Origin: Ptychodera flava
Lineage: Eukaryota > Hemichordata > Enteropneusta > Ptychoderidae
Assembly (NCBI RefSeq): GCF_041260155.1
Contig: NC_091932.1
Coordinates: 8,337,304-8,401,303 of the forward strand
Direction of reading: 5' to 3'
Length of the DNA stretch: 64,000 nucleotides
Below the pieces are notes generated by a model that saw only the letters and a program-made list of their open reading frames with translations, was not told where the DNA came from and did not search any database. Shown one piece after another: positions 36,868-47,922 of the stretch. The translations under genes and the position numbers were made by a program. Within the stretch, counting starts at the first letter, position 1; each line of letters opens with the position of its first letter.

Positions 36868-37514
36868 TAGCTATTCATAATTTGCCCTCCCACTGAAATT
36901 TTTCGACACCCTGCCGCACTCAAACTTCATTTTTACCCGCTCCCCACATATTTTTGCCTGTTCCCCTCCCCACTGTAAATGTTTGAAGCTCCCCTGCCCC
37001 ATGACGAAAAAAAACTTGTCGATTTCCCCTGCCGTGTAAAAAATTCCCCTCAAAATTTTGTCGTTCCATTTCTCCTGCAGACATGAAGCTACCCTACCCT
37101 GTGATGAAAAAAAAACTGTCGATTTTCCCCTGCCCTGTGAAAAAAATCCCCTGAATATTAACATTCCCATGCCTTGTATTTGGTTTCCATTTCGCAGTAC
37201 ATAGAGTGAGATGTTGGGTCAATCGATAGGCTAAGTTACCTTTAAAAGGTATAAGTACTTGCACGGTGTCCCCATTCCCGGAAACACCATGGCTGAAATT
37301 CCCCTGTCCCTGTTTTAAAAGTAGCTTCCCCTCTCCTCGTTTTTCGCCAAGCCCTGTCCCCAAGACAATCATGCAACCAATATCTGCCCTACCCGACAAA
37401 AAAACTAAAATTTGCTCCCCTGCCACCTAAAAATATGTCCCCTACCCTAGCAAAATTAAAATTTCCCCTGCCCTCAAAAATTGCTGCCGGAATAGCTTTT
37501 TCGATGAATAGCTC
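36868..37514. mobile_element. Probable non-autonomous element rich in CCCCTGCCC / AAAA runs
   Basis: Short inverted ends AGCTATTCAT / ATGAATAGCT bound about 650 bases made of alternating C-runs (CCCCTGCCC type) and A/T-runs on the plus strand. The composition resembles 47,923-48,533 in complement. The ends are short, so the boundary call is tentative. Confidence 0.5.
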
Positions 37515-38379
37515 AATTGGCTGCACCTGTGACATGCTACCGATCAAAACTAGATAACTTATTATATGCACTCGACTGGTATTCACACATTACACAGACA
37601 ATCGACAGGCCATTTTCACCTTTTCTATTTGTCTAGTTTTGGTTTTATCTTTTGCATCACCGCGTACTTGTAGGCTTCCGCTTAGACTTGGTTCAAGTCG
37701 GTGAATTTTAAAAAAATAAAATCATTTATAATAGTTTCTCATGTGTCTCTCCTATTTCGTACAAACCTATTCAGAATTTGGTAGCGCAGGCCAGGTTTTC
37801 ACAGCGATTGAATGCGTTACCTTTGAGTCTGCGCAGTACAGTGAGTTAGATTCTGCCGGATTGTGATTCCGGGTGAAACTCCCCATAGCGTTCACCCGAC
37901 TCATCGCGTCCACTCCATTCACGCGCGCGTTTCACATGAAAGCAAAATACAAATCATTGCGTTCACTCCACTCAAACGTTCACAAATCACATACTTGAAC
38001 CAAGTCTAGCTTCTGCTCTACTGTCTATGGCTTTGTCTAACAACGGAGTGACGTTGGCAATGATTTGCATAGGCACTCAGCCTGTGCGAAAATCCACTGC
38101 TTACAAATTCGTTCACGATTATACACTATTGTTCAAATGAAATAGGTACTAGAGAGAATCGTCAGTGTTCTACCATAAATGTAAATTTTTTGTTTTACAT
38201 CCATGGTTCTACTAACATTTGATTCCAATGTCGACTGCCATCTCAAAAAATGTTACAAAAAGTAATAGATCATGAAGCTTTATGAAAGATCAAATGAGAG
38301 ACAGCAACATCACAGACGAGTCCTACCACCAAGGGGCCGGGATGTGCTGTATGGAGACTGCCTATCACGATTCCTCTAT

Positions 38380-38408
38380 CATAGTCAGTAGTTTCTCTAC
38401 TGTCTATG
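38380..38408. mobile_element. 29-bp mini-hairpin CATAG...CTATG
   Basis: The inverted ends include CAGTAG/CTACTG like the member at 32,881. The flanking heptamers do not match, so only the structure supports it. Confidence 0.4.
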
Positions 38409-38931
38409 GTTACACACTATAAATATTCTCACCAGATAACTTTTTTATCACAGGAAATGGAAGAACCAGAGCTGATTTTGGGACGTGGTATCGTCACTAT
38501 GTGATATTTCGGGTGGATTCTAAAATAATGTACATTGTCACACCTGTCCAACTTCCCGTTGAATACAATGCCGTTTTGCAAATAGGCAGACTTCATTAGG
38601 ACTTGCTCCCTTCCTACTTCCCTCCAGACTGTGATTAAACTAATGCCGAGCCCTACAGTCCCTCCCAGCGGCTAAGTCTTTTTTTCACGGTGTATGTTTG
38701 GTGGGGGTACTGCGGTGCAAACTTTTGGATCGATCTCCTTTTCAGTCCTTCGTCAAACTTTAAACGAAGTCATATGCAATGGTTGTAATTTCATCTCTTT
38801 TTATGTCATACGAATGATATGAGTATTAGTTATAATTATGCTGTGACCATAAACAGTGAGTGAGGACTGTCCGTTGAGGGACTATGGAAACAGAAAAATT
38901 CAGTGTCATCATGGCGTGGGGTTGGCCTACA

Positions 38932-38952
38932 CACGGTCCCTCCAGGGCCGTG
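38932..38952. mobile_element. 21-bp mini-hairpin, exact 7-bp target duplication
   Basis: Ends CACGG and CCGTG, with GCCTACA on both sides (38,925-38,931 and 38,953-38,959). It directly abuts the member at 38,960. Confidence 0.8.
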
Positions 38953-38959
38953 GCCTACA

Positions 38960-38981
38960 CCAAGACCCTTTACTGTCTATG
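38960..38981. mobile_element. 22-bp mini-hairpin sharing its target with the neighbour
   Basis: The right end GTCTATG is intact and the left end reads CCAAGAC, a decayed form of CATAGAC. It is flanked by GCCTACA (38,953-38,959) and ACCTACA (38,982-38,988), 6 of 7 identical, so the same heptamer occurs three times in a row with two hairpins between. Confidence 0.65.
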
Positions 38982-39008
38982 ACCTACACGGCAGAGTCTG
39001 TGCCACAG

Positions 39009-39035
39009 CATAGACCCTCGAGAAAAACGAGTCTT
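39009..39035. mobile_element. ~27-bp mini-hairpin CATAGACCCTCGAG...
   Basis: The left end equals that of 32,572. The right end is decayed. The flanks GCCACAG and GCCATAG agree at 6 of 7 positions. Confidence 0.55.
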
Positions 39036-39103
39036 GCCATAGGTAGAATTGCTCAAAGCATCGACCGTGGTAATAATTCACTAAATAAAGTCGTAAGCCA
39101 AAA

Positions 39104-39125
39104 CATAGACCCTAGAGAGTCTGTG
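39104..39125. mobile_element. 22-bp mini-hairpin CATAGACCC...GTCTGTG
   Basis: Good hairpin with one end mismatch. The flanking heptamers GCCAAAA and GTCACAG match at only 4 of 7, so an old or uncertain insertion. Confidence 0.45.
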
Positions 39126-39516
39126 GTCACAGTTTTCGATGTATCTCTTTTAATTTATAAAAAGGTTTTGTTCGATCTCGCTAGTACCTTCATCGTTGTT
39201 CGATGAGTGGAAATTTCAGCTTGGCAAACACTGAACAGCAGAGTCTGCACAATACGCTGTACGCGATGCAGTCATAGACGTACCTCTCGTACCCCCATTC
39301 GTTAACGCACGCTTACTCTACCCCACAGTTGCCATGGTTTATCTAACAACCAGCAAAATATTTTCCAGTTACCATTATTTTATCCAAATTCACGGATGAG
39401 TCCCATTTTATTGAGTTTAACCAAACCTTACTGTAAATGTGATGGGGACTGTACTGTATAGGCCATGCTGGTTGTAGAGAGAATAACAGTACCCCGAGAA
39501 TGTCACTGACTTATAA

Positions 39517-39539
39517 CATTCCCCCCTCCACTGTCTATG
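39517..39539. mobile_element. 23-bp insertion with exact 7-bp target duplication
   Basis: CTTATAA stands on both sides (39,510-39,516 and 39,540-39,546). The insert begins CATTCCCC and ends ACTGTCTATG, i.e. the right end of the 32,881 type with most of the left arm replaced or missing, so it no longer folds well. Confidence 0.75.
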
Positions 39540-39644
39540 CTTATAAACCAAAGATAGAACAATCTGTGTAGTTTTACTGCTAATGAACCTCAGCTATTCA
39601 CGATTGTCATTTACATGAAATTTGCGATAAAGGGTATATTTCAC

Positions 39645-39671
39645 CATGGAAGTAGCTCACAAACCTCCGTG
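39645..39671. mobile_element. 27-bp mini-hairpin CATGGAAG...CCTCCGTG
   Basis: The inverted ends have mismatches. The flanks ATTTCAC (39,638-39,644) and GTTTCAC (39,672-39,678) agree at 6 of 7 positions. Confidence 0.65.
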
Positions 39672-40325
39672 GTTTCACATACCTCGAGCTCGGACACAAT
39701 CACTACCGTAGTCTGTCGTTGTAAGCTTATCTGCATTGTCTGTGAAACATTGAGTCGAGGCATAGATGTACAAAAATCCATGGTAGAGGATACCGTGCAT
39801 TTGAAAGATCTGTATTATCGGATAATATCGCCTAACTTCTCAATCGTCTAATATCAGGATGGGAGAAGGTGGGAGACGCACAGCACGTTTTTTTTTCGGA
39901 TAATATCCGATCGATAGATCATATCGTCTAACTTCTCCAACACTAGCACTCCTGATTTTGAGGGACAGCGGTTAGCGTACAATCATAGAAAGTAGATGTG
40001 AGAACGCTTCTCATGTCTGTGGTATAATGAAGAAGGGGGATTGTGGCAAATGTCGGGTATGGCCTACCTCGAAATACTGTTTTTGGACAATATCGGAGAA
40101 AAGCTAAAGTATCGTCTAATGTTAAAATCCGAAATAGAAAAATCACAGACATGTCTTATTTTGATAGAAAATCGATAATACTAGGTACCATCTTCTCCGT
40201 ACACTGTAACCTCATCCGGCTTCCGTAATGATGGAGAGACTGTGCTCTAATTGGGCGCTTTTGAAGATATTATCCTATAATAGACATACATGATGCTAAT
40301 ATCGCGAACTCATCCATGGTACAAC

Positions 40326-40353
40326 CATAGACCATTTTTCTCGAAAGTCTATG
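40326..40353. mobile_element. 28-bp mini-hairpin with exact 7-bp target duplication
   Basis: Ends CATAGAC and GTCTATG; GTACAAC on both sides (40,319-40,325 and 40,354-40,360). Confidence 0.85.
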
Positions 40354-40812
40354 GTACAACAGAAGCCCTCTTACAGCAGAACTTTATTACTGCATGTAGA
40401 TATCCTCTAAACCGACACATCGATCACTTTGCGCTAGTCCATTGGCCATGGATTCGAGGAACTGCCAATGGATACTTCAAAAGTATGAACCGTTTTATTT
40501 CGCCATGAAATCTTGCATTTGTTGTGTTCCTGGGTGTATGTGTGTGAGTACTCAATGGATGGGTTTCGTCAAAACATCACTACAGGTGCATTCAATTCAC
40601 CCAACGCTATAAAAAGACAGGTTTCGCTGAAATAGTGCAAGCCTAGAAGTCAATCCATTTAGAAAAAAGATGCAGCGAGCGTTTGTTGCTATGGTATCTC
40701 CATTGAAATCAGAGCACCAAAACAAGTTCTACCTGGAACAGATCTCGTTTGTACCTTTCATGAACAGAATGTGAAATCGGAACACCTTGAATTGTTATTC
40801 CATAGGTGAGAT

Positions 40813-40842
40813 CACGGTCCCTCCACAAAGGAAGGGACCGTA
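40813..40842. mobile_element. 30-bp mini-hairpin CACGGTCCCT...AGGGACCGTA
   Basis: The arms pair over about ten bases. The flanks GTGAGAT (40,806-40,812) and GTGAAAT (40,843-40,849) agree at 6 of 7 positions. Confidence 0.7.
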
Positions 40843-41369
40843 GTGAAATGTTACGGAGAAACTGAGAATCATTTGAATCATATATAGTAGAAGCATTCAG
40901 GTGCATTTTGATTGAAACATGAGACATAAATTTTGGGAGAAATAAAATAAACGCGAAACTATGTGGCAATTGTTTGTGGGAAACTGTTGTACATCCAAAG
41001 TATATTCTCTGTACACTCCTGTAACAGTTTTATTATTCATGGCTATACTCATGTCTATTGTCTAAAAAAAGTATGGATTTAGAATTTTTAAAAGTCAAAG
41101 GTGAATCTGTCGATTTAAAGGTCACAATTAACACCTAAGATATTCAAAGCGTCGTTTTCTCTGTCAGTCACGCTGTAGGCGTATAAGATCCTCTGAATGG
41201 CAAGATGGAAAAGCTTTACGCTGATTGGTCGACAGCGCTGGAATAAACATTATTTTCTCAGCTCCGCCTATCCCCGGATTGTTACCATTGGTAGAACGCC
41301 TGATGTGTAAACTCCGCCCACTCGGATTCAAACCATACTTAAACCGCGAGTGATCCATCTTTCAGCATT

Positions 41370-41619
41370 CTCTCTAGAGACGTCCGACTGATTTACTATT
41401 CCTTAGCCCAAAACTATTGCCGATCTCACTGCAGTACTTCTATTCTCACAGGTAAGTTATCACACTCTGAGTTATGAAAGTTTTACTATTCGATCACAGG
41501 CCTAACTGCTCAAGCGTTCCCTCACTGGTTGCATTTCCATTGAACTTTTTCCCGTAAAATTTTTTGAACGGCGATACGTACACTTGATAATTGTCATTTC
41601 TAAATCTTCTACTTTCCAG
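41370..41619 (+). promoter_or_regulatory. 5' untranslated exon and first intron of the FOXRED2-like gene
   Basis: A consensus donor (CACAG|GTAAGT) ends an untranslated exon at 41,451, and an acceptor (CTTTCCAG) opens the next exon at 41,620, 27 bases before the ATG. The transcription start is not visible; TACTTAAAC at ~41,336 is a weak TATA-like candidate. The start ~41,370 is a guess. Confidence 0.5.
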
Positions 41620-41646
41620 GACCTTTTTGGTGTTGCATTCTTGAAA

Positions 41647-44600
41647 ATGGCGGAGAAGACCGGTAAGTCGTACCTTCACGATAATTTCTTGACCAATTTG
41701 TGCCAATAGCGAACCTTACTTGCTCTCGCTGAACTGCATTTGACCAAGATCCTTTCATCAAGTAATCGACACACATCTACCGTCCGCCCGAGAGATCTAG
41801 GACTGCTTTTTGGTGGGTTTGAGGTGCAGGTAAAACTTGATCGGCAAATTGTGACAAAAATTCCCGTTCTTCAGTTAAATCATTATTTCCTCGTATACGA
41901 ATCATTGTCTAGTCTAATCATAAACCCTCGATAAACACTATGGTTAAATCTAAACGGCATGGTTCAAGCATGGAGGTACCACAGTGCGTGATACCTATAT
42001 CTCGCTTCTTCCTTTATTACAAGCCTGCATACGATCATGGGGGTAATATTTGTTACGATACAACGAACAAGTTTATGTGCGCCACATGGCTTTATCACCA
42101 CAGACCTATCTCACTTCTGTGTTTCGTCACGTTTCATCTTCTCAGATTACGAGTACATCGTTGTTGGCGCTGGCCCTGCCGGTGTACAGATGGCTTATTA
42201 CATGGAGAAATACAAGATGGATTATCTGGTGGTTGAGAGAGCCGACGGACCTGGTTCCTTCTATCGTAAATATCCCCGCCATCGTAAACTCATTTCCATC
42301 AACAAAAAATACAACGTCTTTCCTGAGCCTGAGTTCAATATGCGACATGACTGGAACTCATTGCTATGCGACGAAGAGGACCCGCTACTGTTCACTGATT
42401 ACTCAGAGGATCTGTTTCCCAATGCTGGACTTCTCGTCAAGTAAGTATTGCAGCATTCAGGCAATAGAACATAAATTGGTTTACATTATTTCAAATTTCA
42501 TATATTTGTTTTGTGACATGATTTTGGAAATTTCTGATTAATTAAATAATAGACAAGAGACGCGTATGCAGAATCATTGGAAGTCGACCTGTCCTGTGCA
42601 GTCCTAGGCGGAATTAAGCACTGTTGCCAATGTCTTATATGTTTTCTCGAAGGTGTCTTTCCTGGCATTAAAGGCATCTGTTTCATGTCGCCAAATTTTC
42701 AGATACATTGAAGACTTCTGCAAGAAATACAAAACCAACATCCGTTACAACACTAACATCACCAACGTGCACAGAGATGAAAAGAGCGATGGTCACAAGT
42801 CCAGATCTCGGTTTACCTTGACCGATGAAAAGGGTAACAAGTTCAGGTGTCGTGTTCTCATGATTGGTACTGGTCCCATTCTACCTCACGAACCTAAGAT
42901 TCAAGGCGTTGAACTCATCGATTCCTACCAAGATCATTCCTTGGACCTGGAAGAATATAAGAATAAGAAAGTGTGTATTCTCGGGGGCGGCAATAGCGCT
43001 TTTGAGGTATGTTCTAGAGCGCCATCAACTGTTGTTTGTATTCTTTTGTATTTATTCTTTGACAATATTGGCATTCAGTGACTTTCTATTGACTTGTTCT
43101 GTTTCTGTTATCACTTGATACAGGTTGCTGATCATCTAGCTGGGTCTGCTGGTTTAATTCACATGTTTAATAGACATCCCGTCAAGTTCGCCTGGGACAC
43201 TCACTTCGTAGGTCATCTCCGAGCCGTCAACAACAATGTCCTCGACATGTATCATCTGAAATCCCTCCACGCCCTACGTAAATGTGAAGCTACCAGAGTG
43301 TGGAAGACTGAAGACGGTAAATTCAGCATCGAATACGACATGCACCTTCCCAACTGGGATCCACCAGGCACTGGCCGCTTCGTCACCAGTGGATACGACA
43401 AAATCATCTCCTGTACTGGCTGGAAGTTCATCAATATGGGAATGTTCGATGATTCGTGTAAACCAGGTATGTTTTTTGGCTACAGATAATGACCGAGATT
43501 GCTAATTCTTTTCATTTTTAATTGCTCTTGACATAGTTTGACCGTAATTTTCACCTTGCTGTTAATTAATTTTTTTCAGAAACCCACACAGAGGGTAAAT
43601 ACCCAGTACTGGATGAACACTGGCAGTCTACGGTACCTGACTTGTATTTGATCGGTACGTCTATGCAAGGACGGGACAGAAGAGCTGCCTCCGGTTTCAT
43701 CCATGGCTTCCGCTACAACGTGCGCACACTGACCAATATGCTAAGAAATACCTATGATGAGAAGGAACTCAACAAGGAAGTCTTCAGTCCTATCGACCAG
43801 AATGAAATCTGTAACTGGGTTGTCAGTAAGTAACAATTTTCTTGACCAGGGAAACAAGAAGATAAATAAATTCTACTGTCACGTCTGCATCAATACCAAG
43901 AAATTCCACGACACGTTGATACTGTTTCTAACTCATTCAAATAAGAAAATTACATTATTATCAATTTATGAGAACAAATTTTAAAAAAATATGGAAACGA
44001 TTGGAACTACACTAAGTTTTGAATTCAAGACAGCAGTCCTTAATGATATGAATGAGCTATTCACTTATCTTGTTAAATTATAATCGTATTCACTTGCAGA
44101 ACATATCAGCGTTGTCTCAGCTCTCTATCAAATGGGTCAAGGTTATCTCTGTGACGTAATGCTCGTTGACAAAGACGGAGACTCCAAGACCAAGAAATCC
44201 ACCACGGGAAAGATAGAATACTTGCGGGAACTTCCGCAAGCCTGGGTGAAGAAACAAGATTGGTTCAGGGATGCTAAGCTGGCTATCATTGTCACTATAG
44301 AAGATACAATCAGCAAGTAAGTGTTTCAACAATTTAAGTGTGATGATTGACAGACAATCGAGATACTGTATTCCGTAATCTTGCTCCTTACATCATCTTC
44401 ATCATACAAATGAATTATCTCATTTAAAAGACAGGCATGGGATAGATTTGTATATAACCATGTATATTATTTGTCAGCAGTCAATGAAGTGTGAGGACGT
44501 ATTTTTCGTTTAAATCAGTAATTATTTCAAATCAGAAATTTGCCGTAGTCAGAAAATGTATGTCTACCATTTAAAATAACCATGCGGCATAAATATGAAA

Positions 44601-45663
44601 CATTGACACGTAAAAAAAACTAACCAATATGTCTCTTTACAGATATCCAAACTTGAGCGCCACAGAATTTTTCACACCTGGCGATGTCAACGTCACCAAC
44701 AGCAAGTGTTCTCCCTTCCCACAAGCTGTGTTCAGAGTTTACAAGAACGGTGAAATGGCGGAAGAGCTTTACATCGGTGGCTCGCTGGTTGTACGTGCAG
44801 ACACCAGAAATTTCGACGGTGATACCAACCCTGAGAGATACGTCAACAAAGTCAAGAACCTCTTCCATCGCCACGTAAGTTTCATTATATCTTACTTTGA
44901 CTGGCCCCCGATCTCTTGCTTTTCTTGGTACTCCCTAAAGTATGCGACAACCTATACCAATAACGCGACAGTCTAGCGAAGATTATTTCTTCAATTTATT
45001 CTGTCTTGACATTTATATCTCCACAAGATTCGGAGAAAGTCTAATCCCAAACGTACGCATCTTAATCAGCCAACTTTCTCAGTTCAAAAAGTTTGAAAAA
45101 CTGTCACAGCATGCACGTGATTTTACATGTACCCTGTGGTAGCGATATTGTACTAATTTTTCAAACAACCATCCGAGTGTCATGCATTATAATAATGATC
45201 ATTTATCGGTCGTCACATTATTTTATGATTTTCTAAGTTGTTAGATATCGTTTCAAAAGTAAATGTATCGTCACTGTTAACATATCAGGTCATATATTTG
45301 TATTACATTAAAACTATTATTAACATTTGTCCAATACATATCAAAAAGTGTATTTCCAGCATAAGTATGTCAAGCTCTTATTTATTAAAGATTGTCATAT
45401 GTTCTGGCAACCGAAAAGACGTTTTGTTGAGTTGGTCACGTTTATAATATCTTTATCGTCTCTTCTTACAGACTGGTATCGGCAAAGATGGCTTCTACGA
45501 GCAGTTATTCACACCAGACATGTGGCCCAAAGTGTATCGTCCATGGACGCAGGAGGAAATCGCTGAACAGACAAAGATGGAGATGGACAAATTGAAGAAA
45601 GCATCGCAATACGAATGCAGTATCTCAATCCTCAAACCAACAGTTGATGTCAGCGACATGTGA
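41647..45663 (+). CDS. FOXRED2-like: FAD-dependent oxidoreductase, FOXRED2-like
   Basis: The coding exons are 41647-41662, 42146-42440, 42703-43006, 43124-43466, 43580-43825, 44100-44316, 44643-44874 and 45472-45663. All junctions are GT-AG and in phase, and the protein is 614 residues. A dinucleotide-binding motif (GAGPAG, residues 13-18) opens the protein, and a second (GGGNSAFE, 198-205) would bind NAD(P)H. FOXRED2 family blocks are present, for example [20 protein letters not shown] and [11 protein letters not shown]. Human FOXRED2 is a 684-residue ER flavoprotein linked to ER-associated degradation. This one begins [15 protein letters not shown], with no signal peptide, and ends VDVSDM without an ER-retention signal, so a cytosolic enzyme is inferred. 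Its substrate is unknown. The gene stands alone and converges with the laminin gene. It looks intact. Confidence 0.9.
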
Positions 45664-45880
45664 ACAGCAATCGCCGATAATCGCGATCTAAACGGAATAC
45701 GTAAATTCTTCTAATTACGAACGTGACTGTGTTACTCAACCAGGGAACTTTGATATATTCACGAAGAACTATAAGTTTGTTTTTTCTCAGAACATATCGA
45801 AGAAATAGAGAGCTCTTTAAGACTTCGCTTTTCTCAAGCCAAACATTTTCGATGTATTCCTTATTTCTTTGGATATTTTT

Positions 45881-45886
45881 AATAAA
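45881..45886 (+). terminator. Poly(A) signal of the FOXRED2-like gene
   Basis: AATAAA lies 218 bases after the TGA stop in an AT-rich 3' flank; it is the first canonical signal downstream. Confidence 0.7.
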
Positions 45887-47425
45887 ATTGTATTAATTTA
45901 ACATATGGTATTTTTTTTCATCTATTTAATCGTAGATCTGGTATAGGAGTAAGTTTCTCTATGTTTGGAACACTTTTCGTCACAAACTTAGGTCGTACCA
46001 CTCCCTAAAAAAACCATCGTCCCACCTCAATTCTCCAAATCAAAGTATATTTGACATTAATTTACTTTACTTTGAATATTTCTACTCGGGTATATTGTAC
46101 AAACAAACTTTAAAGGATGATATTTACCCACCCCACCCCCTCCGTAAAGGACAAATTCATTATGGTGAATCTTCATTTCACGGTAAAACTAATATAATTG
46201 AAAAACTCAACCAATCACCATGACTTTCCCTGCCGCGTTTGAATTCAGCCAAACACCCCTCACAACTTTTGGATCATTCTGAGTAAAATATCATGTGCGC
46301 TGTTTCTTGTGAATGAAATGTTTTCATTGATGCAATCAAAACCAAGAAAACTCACATTTATAGCTGAAAAGGCAAAATTTGTAAGAACAGCAGGAAGAAC
46401 ACTTTGGAGGATGTGAGGCACTATGTCACAGGAGGTTGTACTCTCCCTTGTGTGAACAAATTTGAGAAATTGATGTGTGCACTGGTGCAGTCTAGTGCAA
46501 TATGCTGGGTGTTTCGATTGTACCCTAAGGGGGTGTTCCTCCTCTAGCATAGAAAATTTTGAGAAATAGATGTGTGAAATGGTGCAATTTGAGCTCGAGA
46601 GGGGTTTCAATTCATTTGCACCAAAAATTGGGTAACCTCCACTCCTTTCTCCCCACATTTTTAGTAACCAACGTTGTAATTTTCAATCTCTTGAGTGACC
46701 TCTCTAACATTCCTCTGTCCCCAAGGCCGTATATAATGTCGGCTCCCTAATATCGGATAGGTGATTAGTATATTGTCTAAAAGTGCAAAGATTTAATTGC
46801 GGGAGTATCTACATACAATTGTCACTGATACAATTGTATCAGTGACGGCTAGCGATTCGCCTGCATTGAGTCAAGAGCCTGTGGCGGGAAGCATGTTGAC
46901 ATGCACAGGAGGGATTGTGACAGGAGGCGATCTTAATGACCTTTGACCCTTTTAGATCTGAAACTGCAATGAGACACATGTGACGGAGATGACTCACACC
47001 TCCATAATTATCAATGATTTATTCAGTACAAAGGTAGATATATTTTGTGAAGGCCGTCAATACATTTTGCCTAAGCCCGCTTTTATTAATTGGGGCAATT
47101 ATATGTTAATTGAAAAGAGTGACCAACATCACAAAGTTGTTGGTTTATGAAAACCCAAGTGTCAGCTAATCTATATAAAATCTGGAAGTTTAAGGGTAGA
47201 TACTTTTGATCATATCTGTTGTTTTCGATAGTGGTTAATTAATTTACGAGAGTTTTCGGAAGTGTAACTTCATGATAATACTATAATTATAGACATGTAA
47301 ATTATTACCCGCTAATTGTTTTCAGAGTTGTTGAATAGTTTAAGTTCCATCTTCAGTTATTATAATTGGTGAAATCGTAGGCCTACTAATAATTAAACTA
47401 AGCCCGTTTCAGATTGGGTGGTTTG
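45887..47425. other. Intergenic stretch, no gene supported
   Basis: The frame at 46,260-46,658 (minus) shows no domain. A perfect 26-base palindrome with the half-site GTCACTGATACAA lies at 46,821-46,846; it has no flanking duplication and no assigned role. Confidence 0.5.
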
Positions 47426-47432
47426 GTATAGC

Positions 47433-47577
47433 CACAGTCACTTGTGATCGGTCTATTCCGCTCGGCGTCTATGCCCCCATAGACGTGTGTACATATGCCT
47501 GTTTTTCTCAGGCATATGTACACACGTCTATGGGGGCATAGACGCCGAGCGGAATAGACCGATCACAAGTGACTGTG
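47433..47577. mobile_element. 145-bp perfect hairpin MITE, exact 7-bp target duplication
   Basis: Arms of ~69 bases begin CACAGTCACTTGTG and are perfectly complementary around a ~7-base loop. GTATAGC flanks both sides (47,426-47,432 and 47,578-47,584). The CACAG end fits the CANRG terminus known for P-superfamily transposons. Confidence 0.9.
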
Positions 47578-47696
47578 GTATAGCAGCCTCTTATCATCAG
47601 CTGGCTCTGCTGTAAGTATCTTTGTCGACGTGTAACCTCGACTCGTAAGAATACACTGGTGTTTAACATTGAAGAATGAGAGACTATTCACGTATC

Positions 47697-47818
47697 CACA
47701 GTCACCTTTGGTCTATTCCACTCTGCGAGTATGGACCCCATAGACGTGTGTACATATGCCTTAGGTACACGTCTATGGGGCGCAAAGACGCAGAGCGGAA
47801 TAGACCACCGTAACTGTG
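47697..47818. mobile_element. 122-bp hairpin MITE, sister of 47,433
   Basis: Same ends (CACAGTCAC...) and the same internal phrase ATAGACGTGTGTACATATGC, but diverged arms. The flanks ACGTATC (47,690-47,696) and ATGTATC (47,819-47,825) agree at 6 of 7 positions. Confidence 0.85.
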
Positions 47819-47922
47819 ATGTATCCGACGACCTCTCCCATGACAATGCCCCGATGGCAGACGAATTAAAGTCAGCTGTAATAGTAGCAATTTTGCGATG
47901 ATAAAGTATAATATGTAATTAT

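Noticed and set aside
24561-41370. LTR retroelement or other large element with coding capacity
   Set aside because: No long direct terminal repeats and no reverse transcriptase, integrase or capsid-like frames were seen.
42050-43505. Several plus- and minus-strand frames overlapping the FOXRED2-like exons
   Set aside because: Other-frame shadows of the real coding exons, running through the splice sites.
46260-46658. 132-codon minus-strand frame after the FOXRED2-like gene
   Set aside because: No domain, low-complexity AT-rich surroundings, no plausible exon partners.
46821-46846. Perfect 26-bp palindrome as a further mini-hairpin insertion
   Set aside because: No 7-bp flanking duplication and the CACTG end does not fit CANRG.
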